The position numbers and the translations under genes are program-made. A stretch of DNA of 64,000 nt from Pseudomicrostroma phylloplanum (taxonomy: Eukaryota > Basidiomycota > Exobasidiomycetes > Microstromatales), in assembly GCA_039545275.1 (NCBI GenBank), contig BCHS01000001.1, positions 317,579 to 381,578 on the forward strand, given 5' to 3'. Under the pieces are notes generated by a model. The model worked only from the letters and a program-made list of their open reading frames with translations, searched no databases and was not told the origin of the DNA. Positions within the stretch are counted from its first letter, which is position 1. Each line of letters opens with the position of its first letter. Shown here piece after piece: positions 1 through 11,439 of this stretch.

Positions 1-1950
1 TTTCTTTCAGATCCGGAAATGAAGGAGTGGAGGCTTCTGCAGTCTGGGGTCTCGGCTCAGTCAACAGCGTTTGGCAGCTGTCGCTGATCTTCATCTCTTC
101 TGAGGAGCGAGCAGCAGGGACACCCAGTGTAGTATTCTCCGGTACTGACGCCAGATCCAAGCCGACCTGGTCCTGCAGGACCTGAATGGGCGAAGTGGTG
201 GAGCTGATAGTACCAACTCCTCCACCTACTTCTACATTGGCCTCGCTCGCAGCGGGACATCTGCTTCTGGCGAAGACAGGAGCCTCTTTCTTATCGCTGG
301 GGGTATCGGACGAGGCTCCGCTCATTGCAGAGTGATCAAAAGACCGGAACACGACGGCACCGAGGGTGATTGTTCCAAAGATGACGCGGCACCAGGTTTG
401 TACCAGCACATAGACGCTAAAGACATAAGCGGATTGCTCGGGTCCTTTGAGCCATTCCCGCTTTGTAGAGGCAGTGAGGAAGGCCCCTGTACCAATCGAG
501 GCACCCAAGACGGCGATGATTCCCGCATACATGATGACCAAGGACCGCAAACAGCGACGAAGATACATCCAGCGCAACTTGGCTGCAGAAGCCGCGGGAT
601 GTTGTGGTTCGGCTGGTCGTGGTTGAGAATGCGGAAGCACACTCTGTTCGGTTGCGGCTTCAGCTGCTGCCTCAACATCATCGCTTTGCATGAATTTCTT
701 TTCGCTCTGCAGGGGAGAGCACGCTGTAGAGGGCGAAGAGAGCGCTGTCGTGGTGAGAGACGGGCTGTTCTTGCTGCCAGAATTGAGGGCCACGTGGGAC
801 TCTGTGGCTGGTGTGATGGAAGCACCAGGACTGAGAAGAGGCTGGAATAATAGGGCGGTCGCGGCATCACTATGCGCTACCACGAGTTCTCTCTGGAATT
901 TTTCCTCTTTGTCTACAATCGCCCTCGAGGCCTCGACTTGACGCCTGACAACGAGCAACATCCAGCCGCCGGCGATGCTGTAGAACAGGAACAGGAAGCA
1001 ATAGAAGGCATTCCAGACACTCCATGCAGCTCTGGTCCAGTGATTGTCCGCACTTTCACTCCAAAGATCGCTCGCCTCTTGCAGGTAAGATTGTACCAAG
1101 GCGCTATCGAGGCCGACGGCGCTGAGGTTACTTGTCATGATGCTACCATCGATGCGGCCGGCAAAATCGTGGAAGTGCACAATGTTCCGCGAGCGGGAAA
1201 GCTGTCCAAGTACGCACAAAGGCGTAATACATGCTAGAAGGGCTAGAGGCAGTCCGACGGTAATCGTGTTGATCACCCACGGACGACGCATGATGTTGTG
1301 AAAGTGGGCAGCGTTGCTCCCAGGATCGAGCGCGCCCGGCACAGAGAAGAAGGAGCCCACAGCAGCGCTAAGAATCCCTATATAGAGAGGAATCCAACAG
1401 TGTAGACTGACAGCTTCCATTTTGCGGATGAAGAACCAGCTCCTACGGAAAGGATGTCGTGATGTCAGGGTAGAAGCTCGCTGATCAACTAAATCCTCCC
1501 AACACTATCGCATACTCACTCTACCCTATAAGACTCGAAGGCCGCAATGCCATAGACACCCCACGAGAAACAGAATGCGAGCTCGCACAGCAGGAAAGCG
1601 TTGAGAGCGTTGGGCACAATGTACAAGCCCCTGGCTCGCCTTTCCAGACGGATAATCCAGAACTGCCCTCGCCTCCAACGATAGATGCCAATAGCCACTG
1701 CTGCGATGATCAGAAGCCCGAGGTAGATAAGCCCAGTGAAAAAGGCAATGTAGACATTTGAAGACAACGGCACATAGAAGAACAATTTCATAAAGCCCGA
1801 AAGTTCCTGTAAAGCCGCTACGCTGGGCGGATCCTGCGCAAGACCTGCCGTTATATTTGATGGGAAGGGTGCGTGATGGCTATGGGCGATGACGGCGACA
1901 TCGGGTCGGTAGTCAGCATACGATGTGTATGCTGACACGGCTTGGCCCAT
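1..1950 (-). CDS. Seven-transmembrane protein of unknown function (3' end outside window)
   Basis: The start is the ATG at 1950-1948. Exon 1 runs 1950-1520, an intron lies at 1519-1443 (GTGAGT donor, TAG acceptor), and exon 2 is open from 1442 past the left edge, so the C-terminus is missing. Seven hydrophobic segments can be read: two in exon 1 (around IYLGLLIIAAVAIG and ALNAFLLCELAFCF) and five in exon 2 (including INTITVGLPLALLACIT, FYCFLFLFYSIAGGWMLL and VIMYAGIIAVLGASIG). The loop between segments 5 and 6 is long, Ser/Thr-rich and presumably cytosolic. The cut tail is also polar. I do not recognise the family; many basidiomycetes carry such orphan 7TM proteins, and a receptor role is only a guess from topology. 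The protein starts MGQAVS, which fits the N-myristoylation pattern MGxxxS. Confidence 0.72.
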
Positions 1951-2780
1951 CGCACGTCGAGCAGGCCCGCGATTGTTCGAGGCTAGACCTGAGGAAGTGA
2001 CGAGAAGATCGGGGCAGCGAGTCCTTCGCGCTGCTTGAAGCGTGGTAACGACGGAGAGGTGTCTGTGTGTGGAAGTGTGAAGGAGAGAGGAGGGAAGATA
2101 CTAGAGAGGTAGTCTCGCGGGATAGAGAGAAGCTTCCAGCCGTGTGTAACGAGGAAGAAGAAGTCCAGGTGAGCATCATTATCCCCGAGTGACCGCCTGC
2201 AGAGAGTAGCCTTTCGCCCGACGCTCTTTCGCCTGCTACCTGCCTATGAATCACAGTCGGGCGGAACGTCCGGACGAGAGACTAATGTGCCTGATTCACT
2301 CGATCGGGCGGAGTGTTGGTTCCGCGGCAATGGCTTCGGAGTGACCAATGGTTCAGGAGCGGCGCAGAAATGGGAGCGGTGGTGCTTCCCCGGGCGGAGT
2401 CGCAACCTAGAACATTCGCAGCAGGCGGACGGGGAAAAGGGTGAGATCCAGGGCAGGCACGGGAGCAGAGGATGCAAAGCTGCATGACAAGATGCAATGC
2501 GCCAAGTCACGCCACGCGCATATGTTCCTGAACGCATCTGGCAGCCGGCCGTATGGGCCAGACACCGCGGCACCCCGGACCCGCGACTAGAGCATGTAGA
2601 TAGTTGGCCCAATCACCAATGACGCACAGGGCCTTTAGCAATGAGAGACATGGCCTCATATGAAACGGGCCCTCGGACTTTGCCGTGGCATGACTATTGC
2701 ACCAGCACCAATGCACTTCGACAGAGCCCACATGCGATTCGACAACATCTCACCATCTGAGCCTCGATCACTGACGGCGG
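1951..2780. other. Intergenic region between the 7TM gene and ATG9
   Basis: This stretch holds the promoter and 5' leader of the 7TM gene and the 3' flank of ATG9, both on the minus strand. Open frames here are short, overlap each other on both strands and carry no recognisable domain. I see no RNA gene or mobile element. Confidence 0.6.
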
Positions 2781-5700
2781 TCATAAGACGGAGTCTAGAT
2801 GCTGCCGCAAGGAACGTGGAAGCGCGCCGACGGCCTTTTGCCGCCGCCGTTCCTGCTCCTCCCGCATCTCGGCCACTGGGTCGGCAAAGTCCCCAACGCT
2901 TGAGAGGACGCTGCTGTCATCGTTACCTTCCCGCACAACCTGCAGACCCCGACGAGGGCCGTTCATGTGGCTTGACAGCTTTGTACCAGTCGACGGCTTG
3001 CTAAGCCGCGGACTTGTGTCCCTTTTGCCCGTTCTCTCTCCTCTGGACATAGACCGCTCGAAGGCGTCTTCGTACATCTGCGAGCGATGTGCTAGCATGG
3101 ATTCTGTTGTGGACGAGGAGAAGCCGGCGAGAATAGCCTTGGCGTTGGATGGAACATTCTGTTGTCCTGACTGCGCCGAACTCGAAGCCCCGCGCTGATT
3201 GGCCTGCCAGTACTGTGTCTGAAGCCGTGAAAGATACAAGCTGGAGGCAGGGTCGGGTTGCCAGTCATTGGCGGCCGCAAAGTGCAAGGCAGACTGCTCC
3301 ATTTTGCTCTCTCGAGAGTCGCGATGAGGAAGGCCCGGTCCTTCTGGAGCGCCTCTTGTCTCGTCTGGGGAGTTCGTCTTGCCATATCGGGCGAAATCAA
3401 AGACTGCAAAGCTACATACGTAGCCCAGACCTTCGACGTGGACCGTGGACTCTCTAAAGAAGTCGATGATAGCCGGGGCATTCTTTGGCAAGGAGAAGCA
3501 AAGCACCAGCGGTGTCACGAGGACAGAGAGGACTTCTATGACGAAGATGCCGACCTTGAGGCTATAGAGCTTGCCAAAGTCTGCATTGACCTGTGGACGG
3601 CGAGATACAATGTCAGATTCTACCTCATCTGACCGCCATCGTGGACTCACCTCGGCAGAATGAAATCTTCCCTTCCAGTCGTCAGGACAGTAGTGCGTAT
3701 AGAAGATGACGCCCTCTAGCAACACCTCCGGCTCGAAAACGGCTCTCTCGTCGGGGACCATAGCTCGTGCGCCAGCGAGGACAGCTCCAAATATACCGAT
3801 GTAGAACAGCGTATTCCGTTGCGGCGTGATCTCAAAGTGCAGAAAGAGATCTGGATCGATCACTGCTGCAAGTACCAACACTGCGGCGAAGGATCCAGCA
3901 ACGAAGGAGACGAAGCGAGCGAGAATGGCATTTCTCTCCTTTGGGAACTGCTCGACGTATCTTTGGGCGTACGGATACGACGCATGGCATCGCTTCCGGA
4001 AGAGATGTGGTAGCTCGTTGAACTCTCGAAACTTCCAGCGAGCGAGCTCGGTGTACTGTCGTGAGCCAAGAGAGGCCGGATTCTTGTGGTACTCCTCAAA
4101 GTAGCGAAAGAAGGAGTAGAGCATGATATACATGATGATAAAGGGCGCAAAGATTGCGTTGACTGCTGCCATGAAGATCAAGCGCCGCTTCAGACTGCGA
4201 GGCTCAAGAGACCAAGGGGGAGGAGTCAGTTCGGCTTGCGCTATAGCCACTGTTCCTTCCGGAACTCACCCTGCAATCAACTCAGTTCGATGCCTATCGC
4301 TGAGGAATTGCCTTCTGACATTGCCATCTTGATCGATCAGGAACCCAAGCAGGCAGAAGTTGAGGTTCCACAGCAAACTCTTCGTCAAGATTGGAGAAGA
4401 GCTCCCAGCGCCGAACATTGCAGGCAGCGGTAGACCAAGGTCAAGAAGATCGCGGTTCAGCAGCGCGATGAGGTAGTTGTCCTGTCTCATCAGTCTGTTC
4501 GCAGCTTCGTGTACATCAATTCTCTGGGTCGGCTCTCCCTCTCCGGTGGATAGGCTGGCAATTGGGTGAGTAGCCAATAGACTCGACAATCGTGCTACGA
4601 CTTGATGCCACGGGATAGTTTGAATATCTGCCTCCGGTATGTCCAGAAGATGCTGGAAAAAGTGATGCATGGTGCCGAGCCTGCTCAGACTGAGGACGAA
4701 TCGAACAACTTGCAGGGAGTATACGACGCCAAACATAATCAGCGACAGGATCGTCAAAGTCGAGAATCTGGCATGGCGGACAGAGCGTACGAAGAGCCGA
4801 TGGTCAGCGGGGACATCAGGATGCAGATGCGGCGCAACAATACCCCAATGATCGACTCACCGAGACACACAGCCTTCGATGATCACCTCCCTCAGCTGGC
4901 CATCATGGCGTATGCTCGAGTAATCAACGCAGCCGAAGAGGAACGTCGAGAACCCTATCACAAAGGCGATGGTAAGCAAGTTCAACGAGCGCGTGAGAAC
5001 GATGCAGACCAGCCCTTTGCCGGTGTAGTACGTATAGAGCTGGGCCGGGCGAGTGAAACGATGACTTTAGAATCAGGACACGAGTCCGGTCAAGTGGCCG
5101 CTCACAAGTGAGACTCACCTCTCGCAAGAAGTCGTCCAGATCTTCCACATTCGCCCACATCCACAGCGCTCTCTCCCGCTCGCTCAATCTCCGCCAAGCT
5201 CTTCCCTTGAGCATCTCGCTGCTCCCTTCTTCCCCAGGCACAGGCTCCAGTCGTATCGGTCCATTGTCTCGATCTCTTGCCCTGTGAGATGAAGCATCTT
5301 CCTCCTCATTCTGTCTTGCTGAGCGTACGATCCGACGTCCCAGAGCCTTGAGAGTTGCTAGGCTCTCGCTGCCTGCTGCCTTGCGCTTGTCTGAGCGACG
5401 AGAAGCGTCAGACTTGCTAGTGCGGGAAGAGAGCGAGGAGTGTGGACGAGCGTGGTCGCCTTGCTCCACTGTAGCGAGGAGTCGAGACGATTCCTCTTCC
5501 GAGGAGAGCTCACGCTCCTCTGTGCTCCGCTCAGTCTTGGCTGCCTTGGCCGAACCGATGCTAGCAAGCTTGACTGCCCCCTGACTACTAGAGGATGGCT
5601 CGTCGCGGTATCTTGATGGTCCTGCACCCGTGTTACTAGACAGCATCTGCGAAGCTGAGGTGTGTGTAACATCCCTAGGTCGCTGGGAGACACGGGCTCC

Positions 5701-6000
5701 AAAGATACCAGAGGGCGATCCTACCGACCCCTCCTCGTCCGCTTCGGTCACCGATGCTCCGCGAGAGGCTTGAGATGGAGGCCGCTCTCCCGAGGGTTGA
5801 GGCGAGTCTGCACGCTCGATGCCAAAGGGGTCCTCGACGTCATCAGCAGCAGCCCCGAGGAGCGGACGAGCGGCTGACAGCGGTTGAGCATTGGACGACG
5901 AGGTGGAGGGAGGCGAGCGTGCGTGCGTCAGTGGTCGAGACCCTTGGCGTGTCAGGGACTGCTCCGAGGCATCGTCGCTCTCGTCGAAGGGATCCATCAT
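2781..6000 (-). CDS. ATG9: Autophagy-related protein 9 (Atg9), lipid scramblase of autophagy
   Basis: Atg9 is the multi-spanning membrane protein that travels in vesicles to the phagophore assembly site, where it works as a lipid scramblase with Atg2. Five exons join in frame: 6000-5119, 5039-4861, 4767-4270, 4194-3651 and 3590-2781, giving about 970 residues. The four introns are 62-93 nt and start GTGAGT. Family hallmarks are present: YTGKGLVCIVLTRSLNLLT, FRYFEEYHKNPASLGSRQY, WKFREFNELPHLF, and GYVCSFAVFDFARYG near the end of the core. The first ~290 residues are a polar Ser-rich cytosolic tail that starts MMDPFDE, and the last ~150 are also disordered, as in other fungal Atg9. The start is the first in-frame ATG of exon 1. 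Only the disordered tails are uncertain; the family call is firm. Confidence 0.95.
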
Positions 6001-6229
6001 GGAGCGGGTCGGGGAGACTATGTCATCAGTGGGGCGAGATGGGACGAGCGCTGAAGGCAGTGCCAATTGCGAAGATGATGGACAAGGGATGAGTGCCAAG
6101 TGACTGGGCGCTCGAATGTCACTTTGGGTGAATGTGGATGCACGGACGGGCCATTTGAGTGCCGTCACTGAGCGCGTCCGCCAACGGCTCAGAGATCATA
6201 TTGCTCTACCCCCCGGCCGATCTTCAGAT

Positions 6230-6333
6230 GCGCCAGTGGTTTATTGGTAGAATTTACCGTTGCCAAGAACGTGGATCTCAAATCCACGCCCTGGAAACTC
6301 GGTGAGAAGGGGGTTCGATTCCCTCCTGGCGCA
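6230..6333 (+). tRNA. tRNA-Gly (GCC anticodon) with an intron
   Basis: The acceptor stem GCGCCAG (6230-6236) pairs with CTGGCGC (6326-6332), followed by discriminator A6333. The anticodon stem TACCG pairs with CGGTG, and the loop reads TTGCCA before the intron, giving anticodon GCC. The T arm is GGGGG-TTCGATT-CCCTC, which also supplies a good B box; the A box is TGGTTTATTGG. An intron of about 33 nt (roughly 6266-6298) sits after position 37, the usual place for nuclear tRNA introns, and contains a GTGGAT/ATCCAC hairpin. Seven Ts follow the gene. Confidence 0.93.
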
Positions 6334-6335
6334 GC

Positions 6336-6342
6336 TTTTTTT
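6336..6342 (+). terminator. RNA polymerase III oligo-T terminator
   Basis: A run of seven Ts begins two bases after the tRNA-Gly discriminator base, the standard Pol III stop signal. Confidence 0.85.
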
Positions 6343-6556
6343 GGCCCCTTGTCATCGCGCTTTGCTATGCCTTTTGTACAGCCAGAGCCTCGAAGACAAG
6401 TGCCAGGCAGATCGTGACGGCTGTACTCTTCGCCTCCAGATCCTTAGACTCAGGTAAAGCCAGCAGACGACGACCAGTGCTGCCAGTGTACGGGCTGCAC
6501 GCATGACCCTGGCGCTTCACCATCAGACAGAGATCACATTCAACTGTCGATTTCGA

Positions 6557-6658
6557 TAGATACACGCATGGTGAGCAATGCGCAACATTACATGGTAGAC
6601 ATATTTACCGCGACGATATAGATACGCGCATGGTGGGCAATGCGCAATGTTTACATGG
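6557..6658. repeat. Imperfect direct repeat, two copies of about 40 bp
   Basis: The copies are at about 6557-6594 and 6617-6658. Each reads GATA(C/G)(A/G)CGCATGGTG(A/G)GC followed by AATGCGCAA and then ACATGG. They lie in the 390-bp gap between the tRNA and the 3' end of the fungalysin gene. No gene or other element is visible in the rest of that gap. Confidence 0.7.
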
Positions 6659-6723
6659 ATAAGACATAGCAACCTTCTCCTCCCTCCTGGTACACCTCAT
6701 GCTCTTCGATGCTCCTCCTCGCT

Positions 6724-9256
6724 CTACTTGTGGTGGGTGCCGTTGCAGTAAGACGGGACCTCGTGTCCATTCGTCCTAATGCCTCCTCCCCAAGGAGTAG
6801 AGCCAATGACACGTGCGTCCATCCCTAGACCTCGCTTGGCGAAGCTATGACGCAACAAGCACTCGGTAGAGCCACCCGTGAGGATCTCATCGGCTTTGAT
6901 GATCGCATCCCTCGCAGCGAGGAAGTCCGGTCGACAAGGCTGGATCTTCATTCCATCGATGAGCAGCTGGAGCAAGAGCGTGTTGCCGTGGCGAGGTACG
7001 GGCTTTTTCGACTTTCGAGGCTTGACACCGGGAAGCGAGCTCAGCTCCTCTTCAGAGAGGTAGAACTTGTGGTGGGCTTCCTTGGAGGCATCCTTGGCAG
7101 GAGGGAAGAGGTCTGGGGTGAAGCCCAGCTCCTCCATGGCATGGTCTACCACATCGAGGACAATGGTGGCCCATACGGATCCGATCTGGTGGACCGCCCA
7201 GTAGCCTGGCTTGTTGAGGGTCTCGTAGGTGTCGGGGTCGAGGGTGATGTTGCGGCTGTAGGGCCATCGCCTGATACCGCCAGTGTGGTTGCTGGCCCAC
7301 TCGCCCATGCTGAAAGCCAGCGTCGAGCCGTTGCGGTCTCGGGCCATGGTGGCGATGATATCGCCCCATCCCTCGCCCATGCCGCCAGCTTCTCCGTAGC
7401 CCAGGCAGGACGAGTCAGAAGGCCCTCCGGTGAGACGGGTCGAAACAAAGTGGGTGTACTCGTGCAGGACAATACCACTCTCAAACGAGCCGTCACGCAT
7501 AGGCTGACCCGACCAAGAGTACATCCTCATACGTCCTCGCAGTCCATCAGGAGGGGTGGCCATGTCGGCATTGTTCAGACCAGCTGCGGACTGAGCAAAG
7601 GCGATGATAGCATCTCCGTCTTTGCCCTTCTCAGAGTACTCCTCTCCGTTGCCGGCTGCGCCGTCGAAGCCATAGTGGTGAAGGAGGTCGTGGTATTCAT
7701 TGATGGTGTAGAAGAGCTGCGTCTGGCTGGCCAAAGAGTAGTTCTTTGGGTCGAGGGGCTTGTGAGCAACGTCGAACTTGCGCCAGGGGTAGGGGTAGCC
7801 AAAGTGGCGAGAGCCGTTGATGACCTCTCCCTGCGGTCGAGGGAGGGTCACGGACCACGCGTCGTCGTTCGTCTTTCCGCCCCAAGACACGAATACGTTG
7901 TTGCCTCGGGTGTCCTTGAACTTGGTCAGATTGCCATCCTTGTAGATACCCTTGTCGCTGGAGATGTCGAATGGCTTGCGACTAGAAGGGAAAGCGTGCC
8001 AACCAAAGGGAGATACCTCGGGGTCGTGGCGAGCGCTCTCGTAGCTTCTCTTGCCCTCAGAAGGATCATTCTCACCCCACTGGAAGACGCGGTAGCTGGG
8101 CTCCTTGGTCTCTTCTTCCTCATCAGAGGGAGCAGTGAGCTGGGCAACGACCTCGTCGGCTGCATGCAGCACGCTGTCAAAGGCGGCCTTGAGTCCTTGC
8201 TCCACCTTGCTCAGGAGAGGGGTGCCGTAAGACGAGAAGTCTGGGCGGGCAAGTGAGAACTTGCTAGCGCTTCCTGGAGACACCCAGTCGACCACGGTAC
8301 GGACCTCGCCACTCAAGGCGTCAATGTACGTCTCGTACCAATTGTCTTCCATGGGGACTTCAAAGCGGTGGGTCAAGAGCAGACAGTCGTTGCTGTCAAG
8401 GACGTACGCGAAGCTGGCTGAGATGTCACCAGTGGTGGTGGGGACGCCAGAGATCTTGTGAGACCGAGTAGCATCGATGGGCGAAGACAGGTACGATGCC
8501 TTATGGCTAGCCTGCGCTACCTCTGAGAATGCCAAGGACACCGTCGGGTCTGGACTAGCGACGGCCATGAAGCCGTAGAGGGCGGCATCGGCGCTGAGCA
8601 CACTGTTGACAGTGGACGCAGAGAAGGTCATCTGGGAGCGCTTGCCAGCGACTGCGCCTTGGCAGGTGCTCAAGGGAGCAGCGTTGCTGGGCAGCTCTGG
8701 CTCCGGGCCGGTGTAGAGATTGTGCGAATAGCTCAGGATCTCGCCTGTGATGCGGGCGGATGCAAACAGGGGCAGTCGCGGTCAGCCGCGGAAGCAAGTC
8801 AGACCCGAGATCCCCTCCCCCCCTTATCAATGACTCACCATTTTCGGAGACGACGGCGTGAAGGCCACCATTGTGGATCTGCAATCCGTGGATGGACTGC
8901 TTGACATAGATGTGGTGTAGACCGTGCGACTCGTCAAAGTAAGAGTCGTCCCTGACCTCGAAGCGGTGGCTCTGCTGCCCCTTGGCTGCGCTTATCAGGC
9001 TAGTAGCAAGCTTGACGGCCGCATCCGCTGGCTTCAGCCCGCGTGTAGCAATGCTCTTGTTGTCTACGTAAGTGACGAATGTATGGGACTTGACGTTGCT
9101 ATTGTAGTGACGTGGAGTGGCATCTACGATCTTGCGACCTGCGCTGAGCTGCTTATCTGAGGAGGATGCTGAGGGAGCGATGTGTGTGGAGGGTGCTGCG
9201 TTGGCTGCGAGTGTCACGAAGCCTATCAGGCACGATAGGCCCGTGAGTTTGACCAT
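6724..9256 (-). CDS. Secreted fungalysin-type metalloprotease (peptidase family M36)
   Basis: Fungalysins are extracellular zinc endopeptidases made as zymogens. Exon 1 is 9256-8839 and exon 2 is 8744-6724, with a GTGAGT...CAG intron between, giving about 812 residues. Residues 1-20 (MVKLTGLSCLIGFVTLAANA) are a clear signal peptide. A long propeptide with FTP-like features follows (FVTYVDNKSIATRGLKPADAA, then SIHGLQIHNGGLHAVVSENG). The catalytic zinc motif HEYTH is at about 567-571 within VLHEYTHFVSTRLTGG. The third ligand Glu is in the following GGMGEGWGD segment, and YWAVHQIGSVWA is also typical of the family. The likely role is degrading external protein for nutrition or in host contact. 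It is divergently arranged with ARG4. The family call is firm; substrate and role are not visible. Confidence 0.95.
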
Positions 9257-9751
9257 GCTGGATGCTGATGAATAATGAAGGGTAGCTTGGTGGATCTATG
9301 ACTGAATGGATGGATGGATGGATGGATGTAGTGGGATGTGGATGAGAGACAAGGTGAACGCGGCAGAGGTGGTGTCCCCCTCTACTTGATGAGTGATATC
9401 AATGCGGGGCCGGCTGATGTGCTTCCGCTGCCGCCCGTCCCGCTCGGCTGACGAGGCCCCTTCCGTGCGTCGACCCGCCCAGCCAACCCGAGCAGGGGCC
9501 ACCCGGGTTCACCCTCCCGTCGACGGATAACATTGAAACCCCGCCCGCATGGCCTGCATTTCCTGGACCTCCCCTCACCTCCCGCGACCTGTGCGCGTAG
9601 CGAGAAGATCTCAAAGAACAGAACAGACGTGTATAAGAAGAAGGCAGGGATTGACTCAGACCCCCCGCATCCTGCAAGATAAGTAATAGCAGTCTCATAG
9701 ACGATCGTCTCCTCACCTAGACATCTACTGTGACCACATTCTCCACCAAAC
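9257..9751. promoter_or_regulatory. Divergent promoter between fungalysin and ARG4
   Basis: This 495-bp spacer separates two divergent starts. It contains a GGAT microsatellite (about 9305-9328) next to the fungalysin start. No further gene is supported here. Confidence 0.6.
9305..9328. repeat. GGAT tetranucleotide microsatellite
   Basis: About six consecutive TGGA/GGAT units lie in the 5' leader region of the fungalysin gene. Confidence 0.85.
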
Positions 9752-10833
9752 ATGAGCAACAAGCGCCAGGCAGACGCCCAAGCAGGAGACGGAGAAGACT
9801 TTAGGAAGAAGAAGCTCTGGGTGAGTAGCTGCTGCACCCCAGGCGCGTTGCCTTGGAGACGGACAGCTGATTGCGTATTTCCCCACTTCCGTCTACCAGG
9901 GTGGCCGATTCAGCGGGTCCGTCGACCCCTTGATGCACGCCTACAATGAGTCACTCTCCTACGACAAGCGCATGTGGGCCCAGGACATCCGGGGAAGCAT
10001 CGCCTACGCCAATGCCAATGTTGCTACCGGCATCCTCACTGCCGAGGAGAGGGACCAGATCGTCCAGGGCCTCGGCAAGGTTGGAGAGGAGTGGAAGAGC
10101 GGCACCTTTGTCGCTGCTGCCGATGACGAGGACATCCACACTGCAAACGAGCGCCGCCTCAAGGAGCTCATTGGTCCCGTTGCTGGAAAGCTACACACCG
10201 GACGATCCCGAAACGACCAGGTAGCCACAGATGTACGGCTATGGCTCATCGACGAGGCTGCAGCTTCTGAGAAGTTCCTCATTGAGCTCATCAAGGTCAT
10301 CACTGCTCGAGCTCGTGTCGAGGTGGACCACCTCATGCCCGGCTACACCCACCTGCAGCGAGCGCAGCCCATTCGATGGTCTCACCTTCTCCTGTCGCAT
10401 GCTTCCAACCTCATCTCCGACCTCTCCAGGCTGCGCGATCTCCTGCCTCGAATCTCAGTCCTTCCCCTCGGCTCGGGACCTCTTGCCGGCAACCCCTTTG
10501 CCGGTCTGGACAGGGAGGCCATCGCCAAGGAGCTCAGCTTCAAGACGGTAGGCTTCAACTCGATGCAGTCCGTCTCAGACCGAGACTTCATCGTTGAGTT
10601 CCTCTTCTGGTCCAGCTTGACCATGATCCACATCAGCAAGATGGCCGAGGACTTTATCATCTACTCTACCTCTGAATTCGGTTTCATTCAGCTGAGCGAT
10701 GCCTACTCTACCGGCTCCTCTATCATGCCCCAGAAGAAGAACCCAGACTCCCTCGAGCTCCTGCGTGGAAAGAGTGGACGCGTCTTTGGTCAGATGAGCG
10801 GCCTGATGATGACCCTCAAGGGTATCCCTTCTA

Positions 10834-10865
<32 letters not shown>

Positions 10866-11261
10866 CCCCTCTTCGACGCCGTCGAGACCATCCAGCGCTC
10901 CCTTCAAATCGCCACGGGGGTCATCTCCACCTTGAACATCTTCCCAGAAAAGATGCGCGCAGCCCTCACTCCCGACATGCTCGCCACGGACCTAGCAGAG
11001 TACCTCGTCCGCAAGGGCATCCCCTTTAGGGAGACGCACCACGTCTCTGGCTCTGCCGTTCGACTTTCAGAGGAGAAGAAGTGTCTGCTCAGCGACCTCA
11101 CCTTGGAGGAGCTCAAGAAGCTCAACCCGGCCTTTGAAGAGGACGTGGAGGATGTTTGGAAGATGGACGAGAGTGTAGAGAGGAGAAACGCCATTGGTGG
11201 TACCTCCAAGAGGGCCGTGCTGGAGCAGTGCGACCGAATCGAGGCGCAACTGGGCGCCTGA
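9752..11261 (+). CDS. ARG4: Argininosuccinate lyase
   Basis: The enzyme splits argininosuccinate into arginine and fumarate, the last step of arginine synthesis. Exon 1 (9752-9820) encodes [10 protein letters not shown] to KLW, and exon 2 (9900-11261) resumes at [19 protein letters not shown]; the intron is GTGAGT...CAG and 79 nt long. The product is about 476 residues, normal for the family. Visible motifs are the substrate-binding [24 protein letters not shown], and the fumarate-lyase signature [15 protein letters not shown] at about 294. The start is the only ATG that puts a short exon upstream of the conserved GGRF segment. Its 3' end converges on RNH201 with 178 bp between stop codons. 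Confidence 0.97.
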
Positions 11262-11439
11262 GCAGGAAATTAGCACGTCATTGGGTAAAACGCTCCTGGG
11301 AATCACAAAGTGTCATCGCAAAAAAACAATGCATCGATAGACAGAGTCTTCGGATATACAGGTGTCTTCTGATGTGATGAGATCGTCGAGACTCGAGACT
11401 ACTGTTACAGCGTGGAAAATCAGCATGAAGACTCGCGCC

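Noticed and set aside
2244..2731. Overlapping minus and plus frames between the 7TM gene and ATG9
   Set aside because: Short, domain-free and mutually overlapping; likely promoter and 3' flank.
6847..8256. 469-codon plus-strand open frame
   Set aside because: It lies antisense to the catalytic part of the fungalysin gene, has no domain, and is a by-product of the GC-rich codon use of the real gene.
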